64,000 bases of DNA from Sitta carolinensis (taxonomy: Eukaryota; Chordata; Aves; Passeriformes; Sittidae). Positions 26,628 to 39,275 of the stretch are shown in pieces. Made by a program: the position numbers and the translations under genes. The stretch spans positions 37,357,870 through 37,421,869 of the forward strand of contig JAVUNC010000006.1 of assembly GCA_032173965.1 (NCBI GenBank), given 5' to 3'. Numbering within the stretch: position 1 is the stretch's first letter; the number at the start of each line of letters is the position of its first letter. A model generated the notes under the pieces. It saw only the letters and a program-made list of their open reading frames with translations, had not been told where the DNA came from and ran no database searches.

Positions 26628-26780
26628 TTTTTATTTTGTTGTTGTTCCTTTCTTATTTGTTTGGTTTTTGGTTTGTTTGCTTGGTGGTTTTTGTTTGGTG
26701 GTTTGGTTTGGTTTGGTTTTGGTTGTTGTTGGCTTAGGGTTTTTGGAGGGGGTGAGTTTGTTGGGCTTTTTTTTTTTTTT
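26628..26780 (+). repeat. G/T-rich low-complexity block ending in T14
   Basis: About 150 bp made almost entirely of T and G on the plus strand, including repeated GGTTT units and a later run of GGAGGGGG type, ending in a T14 tract (26767-26780). The open frames through it in both directions come from this bias, since runs lacking A or C cannot form many stop codons. It is a degenerate simple repeat related to (TTTGG)n. Confidence 0.9.
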
Positions 26781-28970
26781 CTCCTAAAATCAGAAGATAG
26801 AAGTGATGGAAGCAAACAGATTCCTGGAGGATCCTATGGCAAAGAAACAGGTGCATTCCTGTTTCTCTGCTCAGTCTTTGGACTTACAAGCCTTAAGGAA
26901 CTCAGTAAGTTACTGAAGACCCTGGAGAACCTTCAATAGATTATAACACTGCGATAAATCCTGATTTGTCTTCCTTTTCCTATTTTTTAACACAATCTTG
27001 ATAATGGCATGGAATAGGACAAACTCACTAAAATGTGAAAGCCCACTTCAGCTTAAAAAGGGTCACTGAAGGACACACATCTGAACTAAGTGGGGAAGGT
27101 TTGAGCCTATTGTCTTAGACTACTTTGATGATCTCTTTTTATCCAATAAATTCAATGGGTTTGGAACAAAGTTGTTTCCCACTGTAAGCTTGCCTTATAC
27201 CAGTAAGTTGATAGATGTATGATCTATGCAGACATCTGAGATCTTCAGGTGTGACATCAGTGCTAGAACTACTGTGTGGTAAGTACACATCTAGAAATCC
27301 TAGACCAACATAAAAAAATTCCCCAAATTCTTTTAGACAGCATTTCATGTCAGTGAAAGAGAATGTGCCCAGAGCTATTGTGTTTGTTTCTCTCCCTGGT
27401 TTGTCAGAAGCTGTAAAGCATTCTTATATTCAGATGTCTGAAAAAGAAATAAATTTCTGGTTTCTACAGAGAAAGATTCCAAGGCAAAAAAAGACTTTAT
27501 TTGAACTTCTCTGTCTAGGATATTTTGATCAATTTTTTTTTTTTATAGAAAGGGTATATATTTTGTGTTAAATCCTTAAAACAAGGAATTGAACTGCATT
27601 ATGGCAGTTCCAGCGATAATTGCTTTTATTTTTGGTGATGCAGATGCACCAATTACTATATAAAAATTGGATTTGTTCTAGCACTTTCCCAATTAGTTTT
27701 TCTTTTTTTAAGAGGAGGAATTACAGAAAACAAACCAATGTAATTTCAGATAGCTCAACGGAACTTTTCCTTTATCCTCCCTATCTTTTCATAAAGCAAT
27801 TGTTTTTAAAGTTAAAATTAATATCAGCCAGCGTTTTAAAAACAATATTACTTCTCCTGCTCTTTATATAGTTTTTACTGTGCCCAGACTAGCACCAGAT
27901 ATTTCTTAAGAAAGTTTGCAAACTCACTGACAAGCTTTAAGTAACTAATGACTTTTTTAAATAACTAGTAACTTTAAGTTACAAACTTTTGCATTTACAA
28001 AAATTCTCTGGATAAAGCACACAAGTCTGTACCATGATGTGGTTTCACACTCACTGGTTCCACAGACTGAAGAAAGCAAGGGCTGGAGCTCTGGTTTGGA
28101 TCCTTCTCCAGTGAGGAAAACTGTCCTACTGAGAATCAAAAGGACAGTGCCAGTTTCCTGCTTGACTTGGATGAGTTCAGCTCCTTCTTACAAAATTTTG
28201 CTTCCTATAAAGCAATTTTACTAATGGTCTCACTTACTAAAACCTGACCAGTCTTGGGGTTTTTTCAATGTACTCTATCATTAGGAAACTGTAAAAACAA
28301 ACAAACTAACAGACATGAGAAACAGCACTTTAAAAGATCAGATTTGTAATATTTGAGGTTTGGAGAGTTGTTCTGTTCTCCTTCCAGTACTTTAAATGAC
28401 ATTTTCAGGCCAGAAGGGTTATTAACAACTTAGTTTTAAAGCTCTTAAAAATCCAAGCACTGACTGGATTAACTACAAGGGTGCAAGGGACACGTTTCTG
28501 TTTCTGACTTCAGCCACTCCCATGTCTGTCAGCATGTCTAAATTAGGGCTGAATCTGATTATTGTATTAAAATGTAGAGTAACAGTAGAAGCAAATAAAA
28601 TGCTGGCTCCAGGTAGTCTCCTGGGTTACATGTAAGTCTGCAGTCCTGTCATTGCTTCTCTGTTGCTGCAAACCTCCACCAATGTGAAAGAATCAGAAGT
28701 CCCCTGGCTACAGCAACAAAGGTATCAATAAGTTGTTTGTGCTGATCGTCTACAATAAGTAATAGCTTGGAAAATCATATATATCACCAGCACTACCACT
28801 GGTGCAGATATGAGATCAGATACAAGAAAAAGGTCTTTTCTACCACCAGCTTCTAGCATTGCATGAGTAATGAGCCAAAGTTATTAAACTATTAGCTAAT
28901 ATTATGAGCAGGGTTTATTCTTAGGGATTTTTTTTCACTTTGTAAACTAGTCTAAGTAGATCACAGGAGG
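26781..28970. other. Non-coding sequence, no gene seen
   Basis: AT-rich DNA with short frames only. Around 27927-27983 several overlapping near-palindromes built on AAGTAACT and AGTTAC occur. No repeat family or RNA gene was recognised. Confidence 0.5.
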
Positions 28971-29091
28971 TCTTTGTTGGTTTTTTGTTGCTGTTATTTT
29001 GGGGGTTTTGCAGTTTGATTTTTTTTTTTTTTTTGAGGGGGAGGGTGTTATTCTTTCTCTTTTTGTTTGTTCATTTGTTTTGTTTGTTTCC
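28971..29091 (+). repeat. T/G-rich low-complexity tract with T16
   Basis: A T-rich stretch with interspersed G includes a T16 run at 29019-29034 followed by a GAGGGGGAGGG purine patch and then (TTTG)n. It ends in a pyrimidine-rich segment with CCACAG, which resembles a splice acceptor. Low-complexity T tracts produce such look-alikes by default. Confidence 0.85.
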
Positions 29092-32000
29092 ACAGAATCC
29101 CGCAGAAAAAAAATAGTTCGCAGGATTCCAACATTTTTGTGCCTGTTAGAATCAGCACAGAGTGGAACGTGGTAAGTAACCCTGTACAACATAGTGAGAT
29201 GAGAAATTAGCAACTCAGGACAGGTGAGGAAAAACCTCAAAGCTTTTTTGATAAATGTGATAGCACATCCTAAACCAGATTGGACTGTACCTATCCACAC
29301 GCATGCGAGATGAGAATGTTTTAAGAAGAGGTGGTATTAGATTGTCACAATGAGGAAAAGACAGGCATTTTCTGGGACACTTTTCAGGTCCAAAACAATG
29401 AAGAGATAAAAGAGATAAAAGTAGTGAAGAAAAGCACAGTTGGGAATAGCTTCCTACCTGGTTAAATTATTTAAAGATTAAAAGAGAGGGACTGACACAA
29501 AAAGTTGACTGGTATGTAGTGATAAGAGGAGGATGCTGCTTAGGGAAGAGAAGATAGGGAAGGAAGCTACTGTGCACTAAAATCACGAAATATGCAGATG
29601 TTAAAAACAAAGACCTTGATGTGAAAATCTTCTCACTTAAGTGGTTAAAAATTCAGAATTTGATTCAGCAACTTGCCTGGAACTCATAATCTAGAATGGA
29701 CTATAATCCAAATCTCCCTTTGGATTGCTCAGGATCCTGTTCTTATATCCATACTTTGTGACTTCTTATGTCTGTACTGAAAATGAAAGAAAGGTAAGTA
29801 TCTAAATGACCATTACATTTTTTCTTGGTGCCTTAATGTCAAGTAAGGGACCAAGTGGAATAATTATAAATTAGATTTTTTTAGAAGATATGAGGCCTCT
29901 GGATTTGAAACATCAATAAGGTCTCCCTATTGCCAGATATTTTTTGATCTAAGAGAGAAGAGCTAATCTGCATAGGAGACTTCAGGGATAAACCAAACCT
30001 GAACTAGATGTTGAAATACATGCTTATTTCCCCTTTCCCTGACAGCCTGTGACAAGATGATGTAAAGCAGCATTTACCATCAACTTGTAAAGATTATGCA
30101 GTTGCCAAAAGAGATGTCAACATAGGCTTCGGCAATTGCTTCCTGAAAGATTTTGGAGAGAACCACTAAGCTGCAGCTGGGTTTTGATAGCTCCTTACAG
30201 CTGTGCACATCTGGCCAGATGCTGTGGTTACCTGGATCTTTAGTTCTGGCTTGGTATGGAATGACTGTGATGACAGTGAGATGTAGCGATCATTTTCTTT
30301 ATACATACATCATGATTTCAGTGTCATCCGTTATGAACCACACAATCTCTCTCTCTCATTTTAATTCATAACTGTGTGTCTGGATTCCCACAAACAAAAC
30401 CATAACTACTGATCCTTTGTTTAACATGATTTAAAATTGCAATAATGATTATGTCTTCCTTGGTAACTCCAAGTGCTTACTGCTGAGTTGCAGTTCTTCC
30501 GCATCAAGTTTCCTTTGCCTGAGACATACTGTCTCTAAAATAAACATTTTTCTACTCTATAACAGCATCAAGAAAGTAGATAACCAATGCAGTCTAATTT
30601 ATGTCAGATTATGTCTATAGTCTTGTAAACACTTTGGTTTAAGCAGTTAGCCAGAACTTGGGGTTATTTATATGAAGGCAAATGATTGATACAAGATAGC
30701 TTTAAGAGAAGAACATTTATTTATAAAGGAAGAACACAAGCTTTTATTTCCCCAAACACAGTTTAAAATATATAAAAAAGCCACCTGGTGAATTATTCTC
30801 ATATTTTCTGTGTCTTGGTCGTGATTTTCAGCTCTGCCTGTCCTACCATATCTGTGACTAAGGATACCTGCCCCTTCTCTAGGATTAAATATTCAACTTC
30901 TCTGCTGCCCTTCTTTTCAGTTTCCTACTTCAGCTTATGGACTGCTTGCCAAGCAGTCCACTACTTCTGGTATTCTGTCTCAAGGAAAAAAAAATTATAA
31001 AGGTAGATCCAAGCCAAAATCACCATATTTGCAAGGGAAAAAAAGGATATTTTATGATTCAAGCATGGATTAAAAGCCAAAATTTTGTCCCTGTTTTTAT
31101 TGCCTGCCCAGCCAATATTCTTAAATGTCACATTCTGCATGTAGAAGGGATGAAACAAAGAGCCAGAAACTGTGTTCCAAGTCTTCTTCTAAGGTCTATA
31201 TTCACTAACTCTGTAGTTAAAGCATTAGTTGGGTTGTCCTATAATACAATATAGCAGAAGGGCCTGTGACTTCCATTAGCTTATCTTAACTTCAAATAAG
31301 CCAGCATTAGATAAGAAGTTAAATGTAATCCATTACAATTTTATTATGAAATTTGTCCCAATTTATGGAAAAACATTTGCTCCTTTATGAGATATTTTTA
31401 GGTTAAAAATCATACAGCAAAAAATAACCAATTTGTGAGAATTTTTTTTTACAAGTAGAGATGGGTTGACTTCAGAACCAAATATGGTAGATGCGTATCA
31501 AAGACAACTCTGAAAAGGACAGGGGGACTCTTCCCAATTTCCATTTCATTCTCTTTTTCCTTCCCTTCTCTTTTCCTTTTTCTATTCCTTGTCTTGTAAT
31601 TGAGAAACAAAACATCAGCTTCCAGAAGTTTTCCTGGTTAGCCAGTCCTGTCTGTGTGCAAGTGAATGTGCCGTGAGAGGGAAGAGACACACCTCCCTCT
31701 CCTCCACAGAAAACACAGACCATGAAGCGATTTCACTGAGCCATTCCACTTTGGTCTGCGATCAGAGAAGTTTTTAAAAGGCAGAGTGGCTGTGTGCATG
31801 GAACAGCAGGGAGGGAGCTAGCTCCATATAGCCCTTTGTAAAGCGAGCCAGCACATTAATTTCTTGCACAAGCAACAAGACTAGCCCAGAAGAATAACAA
31901 TTTGGGAGTTCAAAATTACACTGAAAGGAAATATAAGAGATTTTTAAAAAATATTTTTAAAAAAATTAAAGGGTGGGGAGATGTTAAGGGTTTTTGTGAC

Positions 32001-32271
32001 AACATCATCATACAATACAATTTTATACATTTCTCTAGAAGTATGGCTATGGATAAGCTATGAAGGAAAATGAGATATGGTGAGGCTTTTTCATTGTTGT
32101 ATACCTTGGAAATTTATTTTTAGTATCTGTTGACTTGTGCAAGACTTCAAAAATTAATTAGATCCGAGCTTGACAAAGGATGCACTGACACTATTTAAAT
32201 TGTTGTTCAGTAATACTTTGTACTATACAGTTCTAGTTTTATTTCTTAACAATTTCTGTTTTGCCTTATAG
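29092..32271. other. Non-coding sequence with a perfect hairpin
   Basis: No gene supported. It contains the 10-bp perfect inverted repeat at 30938-30960 and a small patch at about 31720-31870 with several CpGs and a 12-bp palindrome at 31814-31825. An A/T-rich run at 31943-31970 precedes the candidate exon that starts at 32272. Confidence 0.5.
30938..30960. repeat. Perfect inverted repeat, 10-bp arms, 3-nt spacer
   Basis: TGGACTGCTT (30938-30947) and AAGCAGTCCA (30951-30960) are exact reverse complements separated by GCC. The element would form a compact hairpin in RNA or a small cruciform in DNA. It falls inside short chance frames on both strands. No transposon or RNA gene around it is recognisable. 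Confidence 0.92.
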
Positions 32272-32397
32272 CAGTGGTATTTTGCCACCCCTCTTGAAGG
32301 AGGCAAGGATGAAATTAATCCAGTTATTCAATCACCACTTTCTGAAAAGATCATTTCTCGTATGGGGAGGAGTGGAACAAATCAATCTTCTCACTGA
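32272..32397 (+). other. Candidate terminal coding exon
   Basis: A pyrimidine-rich tract with a TTAAC branch-like motif about 20 bases upstream ends in TTATAG at 32271. From 32272 a frame of 41 codons runs to TGA at 32395-32397. It begins QWYFATPLEGGKDEINPVIQ and ends SGTNQSSH. The composition is more protein-like than most frames here, being mixed charged and polar with no low complexity. The frame opens exactly at the splice junction, because the acceptor itself supplies an in-frame TAG upstream. The +1 frame is also open over the same stretch, which weakens the case. I do not recognise the peptide. There is no clear AATAAA in the following kilobase. It could be a real last exon, a cryptic exon or chance. 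Confidence 0.25.
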
Positions 32398-34686
32398 TTA
32401 ATTGAAGGTGGGTTTTCTCATGCAGCACTTTTAGAGGGCAGAGAAGATCACGAGGACCTTAGGGGAATCAGCATCTTCATCATGTCAAAGCACCTGCTCT
32501 CATACCCTGACAGAACTGAATTGCTAAGGAGTGAGATCCTGTTGATTTATATACTTTTTTTAAAAAAATTGTCAGTGCATCCTATCCTTTTATAAAAATT
32601 GTTGGTTAATACATTGAGATGAAAGGTATATGGTTTTCTCTTTTTTTGGAAAAGACGAATACTTGATTGAAAACACTTACAAAAGTTGTTTGCAATTTTA
32701 GTTGAAATTCATCATTTAAAGAAAAACACTGAATTTAGGCACATGTGTTCTGTCTATAGTCATAAAGCGAGATGAGCAATACAGAAGTGAAGTGAGAACT
32801 TCACTGGGATTCATTAATCTTTGAAAGAGCAATATGAATTTCTCCTGTCATTTTGTGAAAGAAAGCTAATATGGATTATCCTGACTCTCATAAATGCTTC
32901 AGCAAATTTGCCTTTTTTTCTGATGAACAGGCACTTTATTATTTAGGCTTACATCTTCCCTTCTGTTTCATGTGTAAATTCTTATCTATATCTAAAAAGA
33001 ATATCCAGATGTCTGAGAATATATTTCAAAGGACTCCATAACAGTCATTTTGATGCAATACTCTGTTAGTGAACACAATGGTTCATCTGTGTAGTTTTAA
33101 TTAACTTCTTTTGAAACTGACCTATATTTTTATTCATAAATAACCACACTTCCAAAATATAGAAAACTACATTCTATAAGTAAGTTTATCAGATAAGAAA
33201 ACTTTATTTTTTGTACTGTTCTATAATCATCCTTGAATGATACCATGATGATGGCATATTTGTGTTAGCCTTTTACAAATTTTTGATGTGCCTTGAAAAC
33301 AAGATGAAGAACTGTAGGCAAAGCAACTCATTGAGAAGGATTGACTGGTATTGTGAAACCAAGATTCATTTCAAGAGAATTATTTTCAAGTGGTAAGACC
33401 ACACTACACATAATCAATGCTCCCAGGAAAAATGAGGGATAAAAACCCTGCTGTGTCATTGAGAGATTTGTTAAGAAATCCAAAGATGAGAAAAATTCTA
33501 CTAGCAATCTTTACTCCCTGTTTTCTTTTTTCAGGAATTGGATTTTATCACCCTGACCTAAAATCAAACATTCATTGCTGTTCTCTTAAGAAGCATATTG
33601 AGCTTGACTGTCTGACTGTCAGAAGAGTTAGCCTGCACTATGGCCATGCAACTGAGCTGAAGAGAATTGAAATCTAAAACTGTTCAGTTCTGGTACAAAA
33701 TGCTATTATATATGAAATTAATCTATTCATAACTGGACAGAAACATTTTGTGTACTGAATTTGACAGGTAACCAATCCAATTAGAAGGTAAGAGAGCTCT
33801 GTTGTTCGTATGTTACAAAAGGATAGTTATTGATGGTACTTTATTTTCTTGCTAACATAGGCCAGAAATCTGTCCATTAATGAAAATAATATTTTTAATA
33901 TACAGTGTGGTAGTTCACATTTAAAAGCAAGACTTTTCTAGTCATTGTAAGTGAAATTGAGAAATTAACACAAGAAAAAAACATTCAGATTTTGGGTACC
34001 CATGAATACATATTAATATAAAATAATACTTTTGAGCAGCCTTTTAGGTAATACATTATCCTAGGGTTTTGTGTTATTTTATTTTGCCTGTAAGACTTTT
34101 TAATAATTGAAAATATATTCAACAACTTCTAGTAAAAGTATGTGTAGTGAAACTGAAAATAGAGTCACCAACCTACACTCACAAAGCTTTTAAATAAATA
34201 TTCATAATTTCCCAAAGAAGTGGCTTTTAATAACATTTCACAGATAATTGACAAGCATTTACCCATCTAAGAGCAAACTTCTGAAGAGGAAATAGCCTTA
34301 AGTAGATAGCTTCCTCATGTTCTCAGCAGACCTTAAGCATGTGCTTTAAATTTAATCATATTTACAAGTGCTGTCCCAAGGGTGAATGTTTTCCTCAACT
34401 GTCAGCTGTAAGACAGGAACTTGCAGGTTTTTCCTTCCTGCTTTGTAGAACGTCTAGCAAAAGACAATTGATGGTTTAATTCTGACTTTGGATATTAATG
34501 TAATGCAGCTTAAGATACAAGGGATACCACTTAGGTATCACTTTTTGCTTAGGTTTTGCTTAGGACAAGCAAAAATAAAAAAACTAAAAAGTCCATATAT
34601 TTAGTAGTATAGCCTACACAAGCCTCACAGCTATATCTCTCCTCCTGCCTGATGGCTAAAATGCAAAACAAATAGTGCCTCTAAAG
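32398..34686. other. Non-coding sequence downstream of the candidate exon
   Basis: No repeat family seen. A donor-like GTGGGT at 32407 follows the candidate exon. The acceptor and donor pair bounding 33535-33787 lies here. A direct 11-bp repeat of TTTTGCTTAGG type lies near 34543-34564. Confidence 0.45.
33535..33787 (+). other. Candidate non-coding or UTR exon
   Basis: A strong acceptor-like sequence with a long pyrimidine run and TTTTTTCAG ends at 33534. A good donor-like AAG/GTAAGA follows with GT at 33788. One frame stays open from 33536 for about 46 codons (IGFYHPDLKSNIHC...) and stops at 33675-33677, so the segment as a whole cannot be an internal coding exon. If it is transcribed, a long non-coding RNA exon or an untranslated exon would fit. 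Such splice-site pairs also occur by chance. Confidence 0.18.
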
Positions 34687-34717
34687 AAAAAAAACAAAAC
34701 AAAACAAAAAAAACACA
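34687..34717 (+). repeat. (AAAAC)n-like A/C tract
   Basis: A short A-rich simple repeat with four or five C residues in rough pentanucleotide register. On the minus strand it yields the Phe-rich end of a spurious frame. Confidence 0.85.
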
Positions 34718-35266
34718 CTGAAGACATGAATGGAACATTCAGAGGAAGAACTGACAAGTACTGACAAAATGGTCAAAGCAAAAAAATTTTCCTGGAAGCT
34801 GATGACTGACTGTGAAATCAAAATGCCAAAAGATCTGCCCCAATAACCTCTTCCAATCCTTATTTCCCTCAGGAAATGTCTTGCTCCAGAGGATGTCAAT
34901 CCTGGAGCCCATTTGGGTTTGAGGTTTTTTTGATCTAAGACAAGGATTTTACATTAATATCTTTGATTGGCAATGGCAGTGGCAGAAGGCCGGTCATTCA
35001 ATATATGAACTTTCTGGGTGGAAATTTTATCTGAGAATATGTCATTTTTCCTCATTTATCAAAAAAATTAGCAAAATTATTTGTTTCAAAGAAAATAAAG
35101 CAGAGGGAAGCAGAGCTTTTATCAATGTTTAAACATTTCCAGAATAATTCTGGTGAGATAAGGGAATGTATTGTTGATTTTGCTTTGAAGAAAATGTAGT
35201 CAGAATTTGGACCATCTACTCAACAAGTCTGGAATCCTGCTTCCACAAACTAAGTCTCTGAAAGTA

Positions 35267-35275
35267 AATATATAT

Positions 35276-35309
<34 letters not shown>

Positions 35310-35329
35310 ATATACACACACACACATAT
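35267..35329 (+). repeat. (TA)n dinucleotide repeat with a (CA)n end
   Basis: Two long TA runs are separated by an AATAT interruption, then TATAC passes into a CACACACACACAC stretch. The TA part is fully self-complementary and prone to cruciform formation and length change. This is a compound dinucleotide microsatellite. Confidence 0.95.
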
Positions 35330-38300
35330 GAAAGACTCTATTTTGCAGAACAAAGGACACATTTCTGAATTAATTCCACTGTGTAGCTTGAGGTCAAAAA
35401 TTCCTTCATAATTTCAATAAATGATCAGTTGGCTACATGGATTTGTTCTCCTTTTATCTTTCACAGCTTCCCCACAAACAGCTCTGAACGTGCCAGATCT
35501 TGGAAGCACGCTGAAATCTGGCTGGTGACAGTAAACTTAGATTACTCCTGACAGAAATACTCTGCTCAGGAACAGAATTGAATTATGAATTTTGATTGTG
35601 ACCCAGATTTGCCAGTGGAAGGAAATAATTTTATATAAAGACAGCAATTTTGACACACTGTTTTCACACGCCTTTGTTTATAAATAAAACAAAACTGTGT
35701 TTAGTCTTAAGACATTACTTTGAAATGAATGCCCAAAAGTTTTCACTTTGAAAATACAAATATATTATCCAGCCTTTTTTGCAACGAAGTTTTAGTAAGT
35801 GATTCAACAATTTCCCCAAGTCTCTAAGTTCCACACATCAACTAAAAATCATTAAAAGATATCAAATTATATTTCAAACCTGAATTTCAAAAATGCATAT
35901 GGCATTTAAATAATAACACCTCCAGAAAATACTAAAAAAGGGAAAAGAAGTGGAGGAAAGATTGATAAAAATTTTTCTCATCTTCTTATATTTCTCTTTT
36001 TTTTTAGTATTTACAATACATTACTTTTTTCCTACTAGAAACAAGTTAAAGTAGAATTCACCATGCAAGAAAAGTGAGTTGGCAAGCCTTAAATTTTTTG
36101 AACACAGTGAAAAGTTTGATGGAAAAAAAAGTATATGAAAGAGCTGTTACTATCTCATTTAAGTACTGTTAGCCAGTAGAGATAACGAGTAATATTAGCA
36201 AAGATAATGTTGGCAAAAAAAGTACTTGTGTGCTTGAACATTTAAATAAATATATATTGCATAGTAAAATTACTATAAATTTTTAGTGCATTATGAAGCA
36301 TTATATAAATGTTAATTATTATGCCTGCTTTAGTAATATAGTCTCTTCTAAACTTCACTCTTTCAAATATTTTATACTTTAAATAAAATATAATAAAAAT
36401 ATAATAAAATAAAAATTACGCCAGAGGATGTATTAATATGCCTTATACATACAATAATAATATGTATTAATATATTAATATTAGGAAATGGAAAATCATC
36501 TCCCCTTACTGGCTATTATGTATAATTAGTTTCAGATATTATTCTGTTTAAATAGTTTTGTCCAAGGATTTTATGGGGGTTTTGCCCTACTAAACCTAGA
36601 TCATACACTGAATGCAATTAAAATATAATGTACTTCAAACTGAGACCTAACAACAGGAATTTAGTCACTGACAGTGCAGTATGGTGTTATCCTAACTGAT
36701 GAGGCATTTTGTTTTAATTTTAAGTGATCAGTACACAGGTGAAGCATGCTTTATGGGCAGTCCTGCAGAGGGAAGGCGTCTCTCTTTTCCCAGAACACAC
36801 ATAAAAGACATAAAATGCCATATAAACATTTTCCACATCATCATGTTTCCCAGTAGGACCACTTCTGAGTGAGAAGTTTTGTCTTCTAGTCTTGTTTAAT
36901 CTTCCTGTTAAATTTTCCTGTAATAAAGGGTTGCCTGCTGTAAGTTGTGTACAGGTGGGGTCTCTACAGTTCATATCAAGTTCACTCGTTCCTAGGTCTT
37001 TTCACACTACTGTGCCTCAGGCACCCTCTTCTTCCAAATCCTTCTCAAACAAAAGGCTTTAAAAAAAAATATTCACTTTCTAGGTTATCTAGCCTGTTTT
37101 GATCCTGCTTAATTTAAAAATTTTAATTGAAGCAAATTAATTTAAGTAAATGTTTTGATAATACTATCTGGTCTAAGAATATGGGTCTTGTTTATTATTT
37201 AGCTAAATAACGGGGTATTTGCCTCCTAGTAATTACCTACCAGATGAGCATGAATATGACTGATTGGACTTAAATTACCTGTCCAGTAGACAAGACACAA
37301 AGCTTTAACAGCACCATGAGGACTCTACTGCTTCCTTCTTCTGGAGGCCACTCAGGCATGTTCTGACATGCATGAGTAGAATTCAGTAACTCTCAGATCT
37401 TCCTGCTTGAATCACGAATAATATCAGCTGCATATGACAAAAAATATAATTTACAGCATTTGGCACCATAGGTGAGAAAGCAATCTGAATTTCTTCTAGC
37501 AGAGACTGATGATCTAGAAGCCACACAAGCCCTGTTAGCCCAGCATCTAAGTGAAGATGTTCCTCCGCAGTGATACAAGAGCTACCTTGAATAGGAAAAT
37601 AATTTGAAAAAAAAATGCATCTTTCTTGATTAGAATACCCAGGCAGACACCTAGGGATGGATTTCTGGATGAGTGAAATTATCTATGCAGTAATTGTCTA
37701 AGGAGAAGTGCTGACTTAGAAGAAATGCTTCAAGTACATTACTGGGGACAAATCCTCATTTGCTGATCTTGATCTTGATACCTGCAAATCTTCTTGGCCT
37801 CACTTTTTGTTCTGTTTTGGGTTTACTTCTTTATTGTTCTAAACACATTTATATATTGAAGAAATACCAATTTATATTCATGTCAGATTGTATCTGAGTT
37901 TTGTTCCAGTTTCCTAGAACCAACTTATAAAAATATTTATACTTGCCAAAGAAGACATTTTTATGTTCCCAGGTAAATTCTGAAGTTAGATCTGAAACTT
38001 TCTTGGAGAACAAGGCTGAAGTATTCATCCTAAATAACAGGAAATAAACTGGCTCATACATGAGACTTAAGTTCCACATTAAGTAGTGATAGGGGTATTT
38101 GCAAGTCTCTTTAAATGAAAATGTAAAGATTTCCTCAGGTGTATATTGGAGAGAGAATCCTTCACACAAATATGGCTGTTCCATTCATATATTTATTGCC
38201 TAAAACTGTCAAAATGGCTTTAAGGATTCTTACCACAATGATAATTTCATCATCTTCTTACCTTTCATGTAAGAAATAGCTATATGTATTCTTTCATGGC

Positions 38301-39225
38301 AATCACTGAACTTTTAATAACAGTGACCACTCATTTTTTGTGTTACCCTTTCTTTACTTTCCATTTTTTATTTTCCTGGGATGGTATATTGCTACATCCT
38401 CCAGATTAACATATATAAAATAAATCTGTAAGATAATAAATAATGATTTAAAAAAAAAAAAATTAAGCCATATTCTGGAATTGAAGAATACAATTTGAAA
38501 AATATAAATACTACTGAAGAGTCTGAATGACAAGGAATACTAAGAATTTTAATCACTCTTTAGTAAGTTCAGTGAATGTTTTACAATAGTCTCATAGGAA
38601 CTAAATTAATCCTGAAGAGAAAAAGTTTTAAATTTTATTCTATTACAAAAGATGATTAGTCATATTTCTGAATTCTTAGCCTTTCCTACAGCTCAAAACT
38701 AAAGGAAAGTGCACTGTTAGGGACACAGAGAATGTATTCTATATTTTATTGGCAAGACAAAGGATAGAGTACCATTCTTTACCTTTCTTCACAGAATCTG
38801 ACTTCCTTTTTCCCTGTAGGTGAAATACAATATCCACTGCAAAAAACTCCAAGACTAATCTGATTTGGTAGTCCATCTGCATGAAAAGTGAGCCAGTTAT
38901 GGCCTTCAAAAGCCCCACAGTACCAAGAGAGTAGAAGACTAATGAACCACTGGAAACCCACAGGTACCTCGATTTCTCAGTAATCTAGCTTTCCTCACAG
39001 TCCCATCAGCTGCCTGCTCAGTGCAGTACAGCTTTGTGCACTCAGTGGCCAGAGCTGATGGCCATGGTTCACAGGACACCTAGCACAGGGTGCTGTCCTG
39101 AAGAGGACTCCTGCCAGAACACCATCTGGGATTTTAGGCACTGCCAACTGCCATGGAGATGAAAGTTTAATGTGGATGGGAGCCCTTTAAGAGAAAAAGT
39201 GAGCCTGGATCTCTCACATCCTTGG
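35330..39225. other. Non-coding, very AT-rich in part
   Basis: The segment 36230-36500 is strongly A/T-biased, with many ATAATA and TAAATA words. No gene seen. A minus-strand frame of 111 codons at 37849-38184 is Phe/Tyr/Lys-rich with no domain I recognise and is probably chance. Confidence 0.5.

Positions 39226-39272
<47 letters not shown>
39226..39272 (+). repeat. Poly-A tract, A47
   Basis: This is the longest mononucleotide run in the window. The roughly 200 bp upstream (39000-39225) are richer in G and C than the surroundings, which raised the question of a retroposed transcript. I found no polyadenylation signal just before the tract and no target-site duplication flanking it, so no retropseudogene is called. 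Confidence 0.92.

Positions 39273-39275
<3 letters not shown>

Noticed and set aside
26582..26939. Overlapping frames of 61-106 codons on both strands
   Set aside because: They result from the G/T-biased block, in which stop codons are depleted by composition.
38080..38102. miR-155-like GTGATAGGGGT
   Set aside because: The match covers about 11 bases without the seed, and no hairpin partner is present.
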